64,000 bases of DNA from Anaerolineales bacterium (GTDB lineage: Bacteria > Chloroflexota > Anaerolineae > Anaerolineales > Villigracilaceae), in contig JAEURF010000001.1 in NCBI GenBank assembly GCA_016789205.1, positions 1-64,000 of the forward strand, read 5' to 3'. This document shows positions 1 to 7,200 of the stretch, piece after piece (position 1 is the stretch's first letter; each line of letters starts with the position of its first letter). The notes beneath the pieces are model-generated. The model saw nothing but the letters and a program-made list of their open reading frames with translations. It did no database searches and had not been told where the DNA came from. The translations under genes were made by a program, and so were the position numbers.

Positions 1-237
1 AAGGTCAACCACCGCTTCAATGGCTGTGTTGATAAACTCAGCCATAAACACCATCGCAATTGTCAACACGACAATCGCCCATTCTATTAATGAAATTTCA
101 AGCCAAATTCCTACAACCAATACGGCTAACGTTATAGCAGTATGAATCCATGCATTACGTTGAGTTTTCATCACATAAAATAAACCACGAAAGGCATGGC
201 GAAAGGCGTGTATGCGGGAATAAAGAAATGATTTCAT
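1..237 (-). CDS. dgkA: Diacylglycerol/undecaprenol kinase (DgkA family), C-terminus cut by window edge
   Basis: Reading the minus strand from the ATG at 237 gives 79 residues without a stop before the window edge. The protein opens with MKSFLYSRIHAFRHAFRG, then MKTQRNAWIH, then two hydrophobic segments and the motif EFINTAIEAVVD. The A-F-R-G...N-x-x-I-H...E-x-x-N-T-A-I-E-x-x-V-D pattern is the DgkA/undecaprenol kinase signature: the N-T-A-I-E glutamate and asparagine bind the nucleotide and Mg, and the helices sit in the membrane. The family phosphorylates undecaprenol (or diacylglycerol) for lipid-carrier recycling. The family is about 120 residues, so about 40 are missing. It lies just downstream of ybeY on the same strand, a common order in many bacteria. 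Confidence 0.9.
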   Translation of the reverse strand, partial: MKSFLYSRIHAFRHAFRGLFYVMKTQRNAWIHTAITLAVLVVGIWLEISLIEWAIVVLTIAMVFMAEFINTAIEAVVDL

Positions 238-242
238 TTTGA

Positions 243-281
243 TAAGGAAATTGCTTCGCCTTCGGCTCGCAATGACATGAT
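243..281. repeat. REP-like palindrome (TTGC...GCAATGACATGAT)
   Basis: A short hairpin lies between dgkA and ybeY, with attgc pairing with gcaat around a GCC-TTC-GGC core. Its right flank GCAATGACATGAT also ends the long palindrome at 3387-3428. Two related palindromes in intergenic gaps 3 kb apart suggest a dispersed REP-type element. It could also act as a transcription terminator. Confidence 0.5.
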
Positions 282-283
282 AT

Positions 284-754
284 TTATTCTTGTATTTTGA
301 TTCTAGACAAACCGAGTCTTTCTAACACTTTTGCCTGTTCATTCCACATGATATCTTTTTCTTCATCAGACGCATGGTCATAACCAAGCAAGTGTAACGT
401 GCCATGTACGGTGAGTAGTTGCACTTCAGCTTCTACAGGATGACCCGCGGCTTGGGCTTGTTGCGCCGCTCTGGGAATTGAAATGAGAATATCGCCTAAA
501 TAAATTTCATTTGTCTCTGGGTCTGTTTCTAAGGAGGGAAAAGATAATACATCGGTTGGGGAATCTAGATCTAAATAGTCACGATTGAGTTCGTGCAGTT
601 GGCGGTCATCTGTTAAAACGATGGTCAAGTTGGCGGTGGAAAGGTCAAGTTGACCCTTAAGATTCAGAGGCGGAATCATTTCCAATGTATATTGTGCGGC
701 GCGTTCCAATAAAGGTGCGTCTAAAAAATCTTGTTGGTTATCAATATAAATCAT
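284..754 (-). CDS. ybeY: Endoribonuclease YbeY (16S rRNA maturation)
   Basis: A 156-residue protein of normal YbeY length. Near residues 116-126 it has H-G-T-L-H-L-L-G-Y-D-H, the family's zinc site H-x3-H-x5-H. Upstream are the conserved L-N-x-x-Y-x-x-x-D-x-x-T-D-V-L-S-F-P segment and a G-D-I-x-I-S motif. YbeY is a metal-dependent single-strand RNase acting in 16S rRNA 3'-end processing and ribosome quality control. Its ATG overlaps the stop of the upstream HD-hydrolase gene (ATGA), so the two are translationally coupled. Confidence 0.96.
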   Translation of the reverse strand: MIYIDNQQDFLDAPLLERAAQYTLEMIPPLNLKGQLDLSTANLTIVLTDDRQLHELNRDYLDLDSPTDVLSFPSLETDPETNEIYLGDILISIPRAAQQAQAAGHPVEAEVQLLTVHGTLHLLGYDHASDEEKDIMWNEQAKVLERLGLSRIKIQE

Positions 755-2883
755 TTTTCTGTTTTTTCTTTTTTGGGTGCAAGGAGGGTCACATCTTGGT
801 CTGGCACGTTGGCTTTGGGATATTGAATGCGTTCGTGATAAGTGCCACGCAATGTGGTCACGAATGATTCTGTAATCAAATTCAAATCACGTAAAGTCAG
901 TAGTGTATCATCAAGTTGATTAAATTTTTGCACGGTTTGAATAACACTGCGGACGAGTTTTCTAATTTCATCATCATTGCTTGGGCGTTCGGCACGGGCG
1001 CGGGCTTCGGTGGCGTCGGCTAACATGAGCAATGCAGTTTCACGCGAAGTCGGTCGCGGACCGGGGTAACGGAATTTTTCAATATCCACTTTGGATACAT
1101 TTCCGTTGGCGGCTTCCATGGCTTGGTTGTATTGATAATGTGTAATTAATGTGCCATGATGTTCAAGAATAAAATCATGCAGGCGGCGTGGCAAACGATG
1201 TTTTTTTGCAAGTTGCACTCCATCGGTAACGTGACGAATGATTGTGGCAGAAACTTCTTGCGGGTCGGCATTGTCATGCGTGTTCATATGACTCGGTAAT
1301 TGATTTTCAATAAAAAAATTGGGGTTGAGTGCTTTCCCAATATCATGAAACAATGCGCCGACGCGCGTGAGCAATGGGTCTGCGCCAATTTTTTCCGCGG
1401 CTTGTTCGGCAAGGTTTGCCACTTGTAAACTATGTTGATAAGTACCGGGCGCACTGCGTAGGAAGAATTGTAATAATGGCAAATCAGGGCGAGAAATATC
1501 CAGTAGTTGCAAAGCGGTTGTGAGACCTAGCATTTGAGCAAACAGATATTGAAGTAAAAGCGCAATACTTGCCGATGAAAAACCTGCAAATGCAATTGCA
1601 CCGACATATTGCAAAATACCAATCCAATCTAATGTAATTAATGGAATGCGAAATGCAAGCAACGCCGCCGCACCTGAAAGTGAAATTGCAATGCCTGCGC
1701 GGATGAATCCCCAAAATCGGCGGGCAGGACCTAAGGCCAATAAACCGATTAATGAAGTAAAAAGATAATATGGAGTTAGGTCTAATGAATTGGATAAACC
1801 AAATGCCGCCAAAATACAAAGCGGAATGGCAATCACTAAACCAACTTCCATGCCAAATAAAGCCGTGAGCAAAAGAGCGGCGGCTTGAATCGGATATCCA
1901 TACGGTACAAGTGTGCGCCCAATAAACAAACGTGCGCCAACTAAAAACACAATGAATAAAACAGCAATGACGAAAATACTTTTCGGGTCATTCAACACTG
2001 CAGAACGTTTACGCCTGTAAAAATACATCGGCACAAAAACAGCAGATAGAATCACAACTGCGACAGGGGCGGCTAAGTCTTCCCAACTCTGGCTGGAACG
2101 CACCAAACCGAGTTGTTGAAAGGCTTCTACATCTGCAGGCGTGATAATTTCTCCGGTGGAAACAATCGTCTCTCCCGCTTTATATGTTTGTACAATAGGT
2201 TTAACAGCCTCACGTGCGCTGGCTCTTGCGGCGTCGGTCAATTCTTGGCTGAAAAAACTATTCGGCAAAATAAAAGCAGAAACCAATTCAGTTACCAAAT
2301 CCACTTGTTGTTCGCTGAATGCCAAACTGACCGAAACTGAAACATTCTCTTGAGTCGCTTCAACTGTATCTTCATAAATAGCGCGACGCATAATTTGTTC
2401 TAACACGCGCACCGATTCAGATTGCACAGCATCCCAACGCGAATCAGAAATACTCAGCACATAATCAATCGTAGCCAACGGCAAACGTACGTCACTAAGT
2501 GCAAGCAAGTCAGAGCGTTTTTGTTCGGCGCTCAAATTATCGTCATTGCGCACAGTTGTAATATTTTGCAAAGTCGTGCGTAAACGGTCAATTTGGGCGC
2601 GCGCAATGGCTGGGTCTGGTGAGCTATAAACAGGTAAAACAGAACTCTCCGCGGCTTTGCGGGCTTCCTCTGTGCGAATCTCACTAACATATTCGATATC
2701 ACGCGGTGCTTGAATTGTGGTTTGTGCCACATCGCCTACTGCCACCGTTTCAATTGCCGGGTTTAATCCAACTGGAACTACCAGCGCCGCAAAAGATGCG
2801 AGGCTGACGGCAACAATCAAAATCAGTTGCAATATACGAATACGCGGAGGAGCTGGGGTTCTTACAGACATGACATCAACCAT
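751..2883 (-). CDS. 7TM-HD family membrane phosphohydrolase (PgpH-like)
   Basis: A 710-residue protein. It has an N-terminal membrane anchor (about 18-40), an extracytoplasmic region, a block of seven hydrophobic helices (about 290-470) and a cytoplasmic HD domain. The HD motifs are visible as Y-Q-H-S-L near 484, then A-L-F-H-D-I-G-K near 510, and further on I-R-H-V and L-E-H-H-G. This is the 7TM-7TMR-HD architecture. Listeria PgpH and relatives hydrolyse cyclic-di-AMP, so a c-di-AMP phosphodiesterase role is likely but inferred. The start could be 2883 or an internal Met at 2871. Gene order with ybeY and a dgkA-type kinase is widely conserved in bacteria. Confidence 0.9.
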   Translation of the reverse strand: MVDVMSVRTPAPPRIRILQLILIVAVSLASFAALVVPVGLNPAIETVAVGDVAQTTIQAPRDIEYVSEIRTEEARKAAESSVLPVYSSPDPAIARAQIDRLRTTLQNITTVRNDDNLSAEQKRSDLLALSDVRLPLATIDYVLSISDSRWDAVQSESVRVLEQIMRRAIYEDTVEATQENVSVSVSLAFSEQQVDLVTELVSAFILPNSFFSQELTDAARASAREAVKPIVQTYKAGETIVSTGEIITPADVEAFQQLGLVRSSQSWEDLAAPVAVVILSAVFVPMYFYRRKRSAVLNDPKSIFVIAVLFIVFLVGARLFIGRTLVPYGYPIQAAALLLTALFGMEVGLVIAIPLCILAAFGLSNSLDLTPYYLFTSLIGLLALGPARRFWGFIRAGIAISLSGAAALLAFRIPLITLDWIGILQYVGAIAFAGFSSASIALLLQYLFAQMLGLTTALQLLDISRPDLPLLQFFLRSAPGTYQHSLQVANLAEQAAEKIGADPLLTRVGALFHDIGKALNPNFFIENQLPSHMNTHDNADPQEVSATIIRHVTDGVQLAKKHRLPRRLHDFILEHHGTLITHYQYNQAMEAANGNVSKVDIEKFRYPGPRPTSRETALLMLADATEARARAERPSNDDEIRKLVRSVIQTVQKFNQLDDTLLTLRDLNLITESFVTTLRGTYHERIQYPKANVPDQDVTLLAPKKEKTEK

Positions 2884-2913
2884 GAAGAAACAAAAGCCTC
2901 TTCACGGCAAAAT

Positions 2914-3360
2914 TTACTTCGTGAGCAATTCTTTCACAGCCGCGCTAATCATATCGTTAGGTGCGCGTCCTGCAACTTTTGGCATAACCGCTTTCATGAC
3001 CTTGCCCATATCACTTGGCGCAGAAGCACCTGTCTCTGTAATTGCGGCTTGGACTAAAGCACGTAATTCGTCTGTGGGCATAGCTTTCGGCAAAAACTCT
3101 TCAAGAATTTTGATTTCAGATTCGTTCCCTGAGACCAAATCCTCGCGATTGGCTTTTTTCGCCTCTTCAATTGCTTCGCGTCGATTCTTAACCTCTTTCT
3201 GAATCAGCGAGGTGACAGCCATATCATCGAGTACAGTTTGTTTATCCACTTCGGCTTGTTTCACAGCCGCAAGCACCATGCGCACGGTTTGTTTACGGAG
3301 ATTATCTCCGCTTTTCATAGCCTCTTTCACGGCTTCGTTTAATTTTGTTTTTGTATCCAT
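2914..3360 (-). CDS. yqeY: GatB/YqeY domain protein
   Basis: A 148-residue protein that matches YqeY along its whole length. It has the N-terminal L-N-E-A-V-K-E-A-M-K-S-G-D motif, a central I-Q-K-E-V-K-x-R-x-E-A-I-E-E-A-x-K segment, E-x-x-x-I-x-x-E-F-L-P about residue 85, and a C-terminal G-K-V-M-K-A-V-M-P-K-V-x-G-R-A. The domain is related to the tail of GatB, the tRNA amidotransferase subunit. Free-standing YqeY is common but its function is not established. It lies 30 bp upstream of the HD hydrolase on the same strand and is probably co-transcribed. Confidence 0.93.
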   Translation of the reverse strand: MDTKTKLNEAVKEAMKSGDNLRKQTVRMVLAAVKQAEVDKQTVLDDMAVTSLIQKEVKNRREAIEEAKKANREDLVSGNESEIKILEEFLPKAMPTDELRALVQAAITETGASAPSDMGKVMKAVMPKVAGRAPNDMISAAVKELLTK

Positions 3361-3386
3361 AATTTAATTATACCTTTCTTTATATG

Positions 3387-3428
3387 ATGTCATTGCAAGG
3401 AAGGCTTTAGCCTTCCTTGCAATGACAT
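3387..3428. repeat. Perfect 20-bp inverted repeat with 2-nt loop
   Basis: ATGTCATTGCAAGGAAGGCT (3387-3406) is followed by TT and its exact reverse complement (3409-3428). It fills the gap between two minus-strand genes. It shares GCAATGACAT with the hairpin at 243-281, so it is probably a member of the same REP-like family. It may also serve as a terminator for the gene at 3433-4062. Confidence 0.8.
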
Positions 3429-3432
3429 GATT

Positions 3433-4062
3433 TTACTTATCCATAAACTTCGTCAACATTTCAGGTTGAAGCAACTTTTGCAACAACTCAAATTCATGTT
3501 TCGTTCTCTTAACTGCCGCGCGGATGGCGTAATCAAACTTAAAGCCTTGTTCAGGTGAATCAAGATTCATCCAGCCGTGTGAATCTTTTGGCAACAACTT
3601 CATCACCAACAGACGAATCGGCTTAATAAAATACAACAAATCCAATGGAAAGTACACTTTGCCAGAATGCAGTTTCGGGCTTTGTAAAATGTCTTTCTTT
3701 AGCGGTTCAATTTCACCCGAAGAATGAGGCGTGTCGTTTTTAGAATCCAGCCACAAGGTCACATAATTGCTGTGGGCATAAAAATCCTGTGCGCTGTGTA
3801 ACAATCTTCCAAATGCTTGCCACGCCACAATTGGCGAAACACCCGTGCCGATAAAAGTCGCCAAGACATAGCCGCGTTGTTCATTCATATAACGATAGCC
3901 TTTATCAAAAGCATTGTTATCAAAATGAAATTCGTCATGAAAAAACATGCCAGCCAATCTATCTTGATTGATATTTGCTTTTATAATCACTTGCAAAGCA
4001 CGTTCGCTAAAATGTTCACCCAACGCTTCACGCGTCATTTCGATATGATATTCTCTTTTCAT
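3433..4062 (-). CDS. Het-C / zinc-dependent phospholipase C-like protein of unknown role
   Basis: A 209-residue soluble protein with no signal peptide. Near residues 112-120 it has L-H-S-A-Q-D-F-Y-A-H-S-N-Y. The H-x-x-x-D-x-x-x-H pattern occurs in Het-C proteins and in the zinc-dependent phospholipase C / S1-P1 nuclease fold, where His and Asp bind Zn. Other His/Asp residues (HDEFHFDN near 43-50) could complete a metal site. Family assignment rests on this motif only and the substrate is unknown. It is transcribed on the minus strand like its left neighbours but separated from yqeY by the palindrome at 3387-3428. Confidence 0.55.
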   Translation of the reverse strand: MKREYHIEMTREALGEHFSERALQVIIKANINQDRLAGMFFHDEFHFDNNAFDKGYRYMNEQRGYVLATFIGTGVSPIVAWQAFGRLLHSAQDFYAHSNYVTLWLDSKNDTPHSSGEIEPLKKDILQSPKLHSGKVYFPLDLLYFIKPIRLLVMKLLPKDSHGWMNLDSPEQGFKFDYAIRAAVKRTKHEFELLQKLLQPEMLTKFMDK

Positions 4063-4114
4063 AATTAAACGATTATACCCGCGATATAATCATACGAAAA
4101 ATACAGGAAAATTT

Positions 4115-4837
4115 ATGACTGGTACATTTCTCAACATCGCGTCAGTATTAATCGGCGGAGCAATCGGTTTAATTTTTGGTTCACGCATCCCAGAACGATT
4201 CAAAAGCACAGTCATTGTAGGCATGGGTCTCTTCACAGGCGCAATGGGCTTGCAAATGTTTTTTAATAGTGAAAATCAATTGATTGTTTTAGGCGCAATT
4301 ATTATTGGAATTATCTTAGGCGAATGGATAAAGATAGAAGATAGACTACAAACCTTTGGGCAGACTCTTGAAAAACGCTTCTCCCCTACGGTTGAAGTTG
4401 ATTCACCTGCGGAAAAAGTTCCTTCATCCTCAACCTTCGTGCGCGGATTCATGGTGGCTTCACTTTTATTCTGCGTTGGTCCAATGACCATCCTCGGCTC
4501 CATTCAAGATGGCTTAACAGGTGATTATCAATTACTGGCTGTCAAATCCACTTTAGATTTATTTGCATCGATTGCATTTGCCTCTACATTGGGAATCGGT
4601 GTTTTATTTTCTTCCATTGTCATTCTGATTTATCAAGGCGGAATTAGTTTATTAGCAGGTTCATTAAGTACCATCATCACTGACCCCATGATGAATGAAA
4701 TGACCGCCACAGGTGGAGTCATATTATTTGGTTTGGCAATCAGCAATTTATTAGAAATCAAAAAAATCCGCGTTGGAAATTTTTTACCCGCTTTAGTTGT
4801 TGCGCCATTAATTGTTTGGGTTTTGGGAAAGTTATAA
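4115..4837 (+). CDS. DUF554 family membrane protein (YdfK-like)
   Basis: A 240-residue protein with about six to seven hydrophobic segments. It begins with the DUF554 hallmark N-x-x-x-V-x-x-G-G-x-I-G near residue 10. It then has G-x-G-L-F-T-G-A-M-G, a central C-V-G-P-M-T-I-L-G-S-I-Q-D-G-L-T-G-D segment (about 120-137) and a C-terminal G-x-L-P-A-L. These match DUF554 throughout. The proteins are inner-membrane and probably transporters, but no substrate is established. It is the last ordinary chromosomal gene before the tRNA scar, and a terminator follows its stop codon. Confidence 0.9.
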   Translation: MTGTFLNIASVLIGGAIGLIFGSRIPERFKSTVIVGMGLFTGAMGLQMFFNSENQLIVLGAIIIGIILGEWIKIEDRLQTFGQTLEKRFSPTVEVDSPAEKVPSSSTFVRGFMVASLLFCVGPMTILGSIQDGLTGDYQLLAVKSTLDLFASIAFASTLGIGVLFSSIVILIYQGGISLLAGSLSTIITDPMMNEMTATGGVILFGLAISNLLEIKKIRVGNFLPALVVAPLIVWVLGKL

Positions 4838-4840
4838 AAT

Positions 4841-4868
4841 AAAAACATCCCAAAATTGGGATGTTTTT
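4841..4868 (+). terminator. Rho-independent terminator
   Basis: AAAAACATCCC pairs with GGGATGTTTTT around a six-base AAAATT loop, three bases after the stop of the DUF554 gene. The stem runs into a T tract on the plus strand. Its symmetry means it could also work on the minus strand. Confidence 0.88.
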
Positions 4869-4869
4869 G

Positions 4870-4911
4870 TGATTCCGCTGGGACTCGAACCCAGAACCAA
4901 TTGCTTAAGAG
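4870..4911 (-). other. 3' half of tRNA-Lys(CTT): presumed attachment-site scar of an integrated element
   Basis: On the minus strand this stretch reads as anticodon loop CTCTTAA, 3' anticodon stem GCAAT, a five-base variable loop, a perfect T arm (CTGGG / TTCGAGT / CCCAG), the 3' acceptor strand CGGAATC and discriminator A. The 5' anticodon stem ATTGC and the whole 5' half are absent; unrelated AT-rich sequence follows at 4912. Tyrosine integrases often use the tRNA anticodon loop to 3' end as att, leaving such a 3' copy on the far side of the element. The tRNA would point left, so the intact tRNA-Lys should lie at the element's other end, to the right. No intact copy was found here. Confidence 0.8.
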
Positions 4912-5249
4912 ATAGTGGATTCTTTTTCAAATATCCCCAATATGTATATTTAGTCTATTAAGTTAGATAAATTACGGATAATTTGAACAATATGTCTATT
5001 CTGTCCAAACTGTTTTACTGCGTAAGGTGTACTTGAGGTGTACAAAACATTTTTTCGAGACCAACATTTAAGTTTAGGATTGCATTTCTGCCGAATCAGC
5101 CTAAACAACTCATAGCCTAACTTATCAATTGCTTTGTCTATTGACTCGATATTGTGTTTAACCCTCTCTTGCACCATTAAGTCTGTTGGGTCTTGCTTTC
5201 TGATAAAGATCTCAAATATATATTCGCCTATAATTGCCCTAAAAAAGCC

Positions 5250-5280
5250 TTGACATTCCAGTTGCTGGAAGGTGTACATT
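5250..5280 (+). promoter_or_regulatory. MerR-type promoter: 19-bp spacer with central dyad
   Basis: TTGACA (5250-5255) and TACATT (5275-5280) are separated by exactly 19 bp. The perfect dyad TTCCAG-TTG-CTGGAA (5256-5270) sits between them. An over-long 19-20 bp spacer holding an inverted repeat is the hallmark of promoters activated by MerR proteins through DNA untwisting. The merR-like gene starts 8 bp after the -10 box, so it is probably self-regulated and its transcript would have almost no leader. Confidence 0.88.
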
Positions 5281-5287
5281 AGGAGCC

Positions 5288-5710
5288 ATGACCATGTTCA
5301 TTCACGAACTTGCCGAACTTACAGGCGTATCAGCCAAAACCATTCGTTATTATGAATCCATTGGATTAATGCCAAGTCCTGAACGAGCAGAGAATAATTA
5401 TCGTCAATACAGCCCTGAAGCTGTCGAGCGTTTACGCTTTATTGTTAGTTCCCGTAGTTTGGGTTTCAACCTAACAGATATTGGCGAATTTCTATCTGCG
5501 CGAGATGAAGGAACTTTGCCATGTCAACGAGTGCTCAATTCGTTTGATAAGCGCATTCTTGATCTTGACCAACGCATTGCAGACTTGTTGGCATTACGAG
5601 ATACGCTCAATCGTATTCGTAATGATGGAGCATCTTTGCCACCTGATAAAAAGTGTGATGAACAATGTGTCTGTTATCTTATCAACAGCAATCTGGAGGA
5701 AAAAGTTTAA
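5288..5710 (+). CDS. MerR-family metal-responsive regulator
   Basis: A 140-residue protein with an N-terminal winged HTH (A-E-L-T-G-V-S-A-K-T-I-R-Y-Y-E-S-I-G-L near 8-26, then R-x-N-x-Y-R-x-Y). A long dimerisation helix follows, then a cysteine-rich tail: C near 80 and C-D-E-Q-C-V-C around 127-133. Cysteines after the long helix are the metal ligands of MerR-type Hg/Cd/Pb sensors; the exact metal is not provable. Start choice: ATG 5288 is too close to AGGAG (5282-5286), so ATG 5294 is a good alternative. Its stop overlaps the next ATG by one base (TAATG). It should control the cluster to 7200. Confidence 0.9.
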   Translation: MTMFIHELAELTGVSAKTIRYYESIGLMPSPERAENNYRQYSPEAVERLRFIVSSRSLGFNLTDIGEFLSARDEGTLPCQRVLNSFDKRILDLDQRIADLLALRDTLNRIRNDGASLPPDKKCDEQCVCYLINSNLEEKV

Positions 5711-6141
5711 TGTCAGAGCATTGTGGAAGTATTACGGAAGATGGTAGTGCTGTATGTATTCCAGGGGCTTGCAGTTGTTCTTCGGAGGCAAAAAGTAAAG
5801 ACCCTATTGTTTTGTCTGTACCTGCAAAGACTCAAAAAATAATTTCATTCAATCAAATTGAGGAGAACAGTATGTGGAAAAAAATTCGTGCTGGCTTTAT
5901 GTTCGTTTTAGCTTGTGTGACTAGCCCTTGTTGTACGCCGTTGATTGTGCCGTTGGGATTGGCATTATTAGCAGGTACGCCAGTGGCTGTATGGTTATCG
6001 GCAAATGTTGGATGGGTTTATGGTGGTTTGACCTTAATATCCATTGCAAGTTTTGTACTTGCTTATCGTTGGATGGGAAATAAAGCTCAATCAAAAAATT
6101 CTATTAAATCGATAGAACCAGTTCATGAAATCAATCAGTAA
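5710..6141 (+). CDS. Cys-rich membrane protein, possible MerF-like metal transporter
   Basis: A 143-residue protein. Residues 1-54 are hydrophilic with five cysteines in the first quarter, including C-x-C (G-A-C-S-C-S). Two hydrophobic helices follow; the first holds the vicinal pair S-P-C-C-T-P and the second ends in R-W-M-G-N-K. A cysteine pair in the first of two helices is the arrangement in the small mercury transporters MerF/MerT. GGAGG lies well placed before ATG 5710. A second possible start (Met at 5871, preceded by GAGGAG) would give only the membrane part, so two products are possible. It sits directly behind the merR-like gene. Function is inferred from topology and context. Confidence 0.6.
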   Translation: MSEHCGSITEDGSAVCIPGACSCSSEAKSKDPIVLSVPAKTQKIISFNQIEENSMWKKIRAGFMFVLACVTSPCCTPLIVPLGLALLAGTPVAVWLSANVGWVYGGLTLISIASFVLAYRWMGNKAQSKNSIKSIEPVHEINQ

Positions 6142-6152
6142 TAGGAAATAAA

Positions 6153-6605
6153 ATGAATACTAAACAAAATGAAAATTTATCTTTAGCCTGTGACTTGACC
6201 GCCATCCCATCAGATGTGCGCGAAGAACATGTGTTGACTGCTCCGCAACTTTTTTCAGCAGCACAAGAAGTTCAAGAATTATCAAACGGATATGCTATTC
6301 GCTTTGCAAATGAAGCGGGTAGATTTATGGCAATCGCCAAATTCATTGAGAATGAACGCTTATGTTGTCCGTTCTTTAATTTCGGGTTAGATATAGAACC
6401 GAATAACGGGGCGATTTGGCTACGTTTGACAGGTGGCGAAGGTGTGAAAGAAATTTTACAAACCACTTTGTTTGAAAACATTGAAGATAAAGATGCACTC
6501 AAACAATTAATTCAAACAGGCGGGGATGCACACCTCGACGAAGTAGTTGCTCAAACAACATTGCCTTTGTTGAAAGGCGTACTTAAGAATACCGTCTCGG
6601 AATAA
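6153..6605 (+). CDS. Conserved protein with ERLCCPFF motif (metal-resistance associated)
   Basis: A 150-residue soluble protein without membrane segments. Its clearest feature is I-E-N-E-R-L-C-C-P-F-F-N-F at about 66-78, a vicinal cysteine pair. Small proteins with an E-x-C-C-x-W/F motif recur beside merR and arsR genes, but to my knowledge none has a proven function; the paired thiols suggest soft-metal binding. It starts 12 bp after the membrane protein and precedes a DsbA-fold protein, so it is part of the merR-led operon. Confidence 0.6.
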   Translation: MNTKQNENLSLACDLTAIPSDVREEHVLTAPQLFSAAQEVQELSNGYAIRFANEAGRFMAIAKFIENERLCCPFFNFGLDIEPNNGAIWLRLTGGEGVKEILQTTLFENIEDKDALKQLIQTGGDAHLDEVVAQTTLPLLKGVLKNTVSE

Positions 6606-6621
6606 GGCAATAGGTTTTCAA

Positions 6622-7200
6622 ATGCAAATGGATATTTTTTATAGTTATGCCTGCCGTGATAGTTACCTTGTTTTTGCTTGGTTGAAATTGGTTGAGAAAA
6701 GCGGACAAGCGATTAACATTAACTGGTATCCATTTGCAATTCAGATGGAAGATTCACAAACGTATTGGAATCAATCGTGGGAAACAGCCAATTCAGAGTT
6801 GCGCGGATTTATCGCTGGCGAATCAGCTAAAAGGCAAGAGGAAGCGGCTTTTTATCGTTTTCATAATGCGTTAGAACAAGCTGTTCATGAGGACTTGCTT
6901 GAATTAGGCGATGAAGCGACATTGATTCGTGCAGGTCAACAGGCTGGGTTAGATATGAATCGCTTTGTAGCAGATTGGCAAGATACTCAATTGGCACAAT
7001 TTGCACACGATAGTCATAAACAAGGCATTGAAAAATTTAATATCTCTGGCACGCCAACGCTTGTTTTTTCTAATGGACTATCGTTTCATCTTGAATTAAG
7101 TAAAACCCCATTGCAAGCAGATGCGCTTGCAACATTTAATGCCATAACAATGTTGACAACTACACATCCCTATATAAAGCAACTCAGACAAACGAATTAA
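6622..7200 (+). CDS. DsbA/FrnE-family thioredoxin-fold protein with an altered active site
   Basis: A 192-residue protein without a signal peptide, matching the FrnE branch of the DsbA superfamily. It has a first strand ending in the active-site region (M-D-I-F-Y-S-Y-A-C-R-D-S-Y), a helical insertion, and the cis-proline segment S-G-T-P-T-L-V-F about residue 140. The usual C-P-x-C is replaced by C-R-D-S, leaving one cysteine, so disulfide exchange would need a monothiol mechanism or the protein binds rather than oxidises. It is the last plus-strand gene of the merR cluster. Its stop overlaps the end of the minus-strand gene at 7197-7412. Confidence 0.75.
   Translation: MQMDIFYSYACRDSYLVFAWLKLVEKSGQAININWYPFAIQMEDSQTYWNQSWETANSELRGFIAGESAKRQEEAAFYRFHNALEQAVHEDLLELGDEATLIRAGQQAGLDMNRFVADWQDTQLAQFAHDSHKQGIEKFNISGTPTLVFSNGLSFHLELSKTPLQADALATFNAITMLTTTHPYIKQLRQTN

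Noticed and set aside
4950..5279. A 109-residue minus-strand ORF in the gap before the merR gene
   Set aside because: It starts inside the MerR-type promoter and has no recognisable domain or Shine-Dalgarno. I cannot rule out a decayed gene, but there is no positive evidence.
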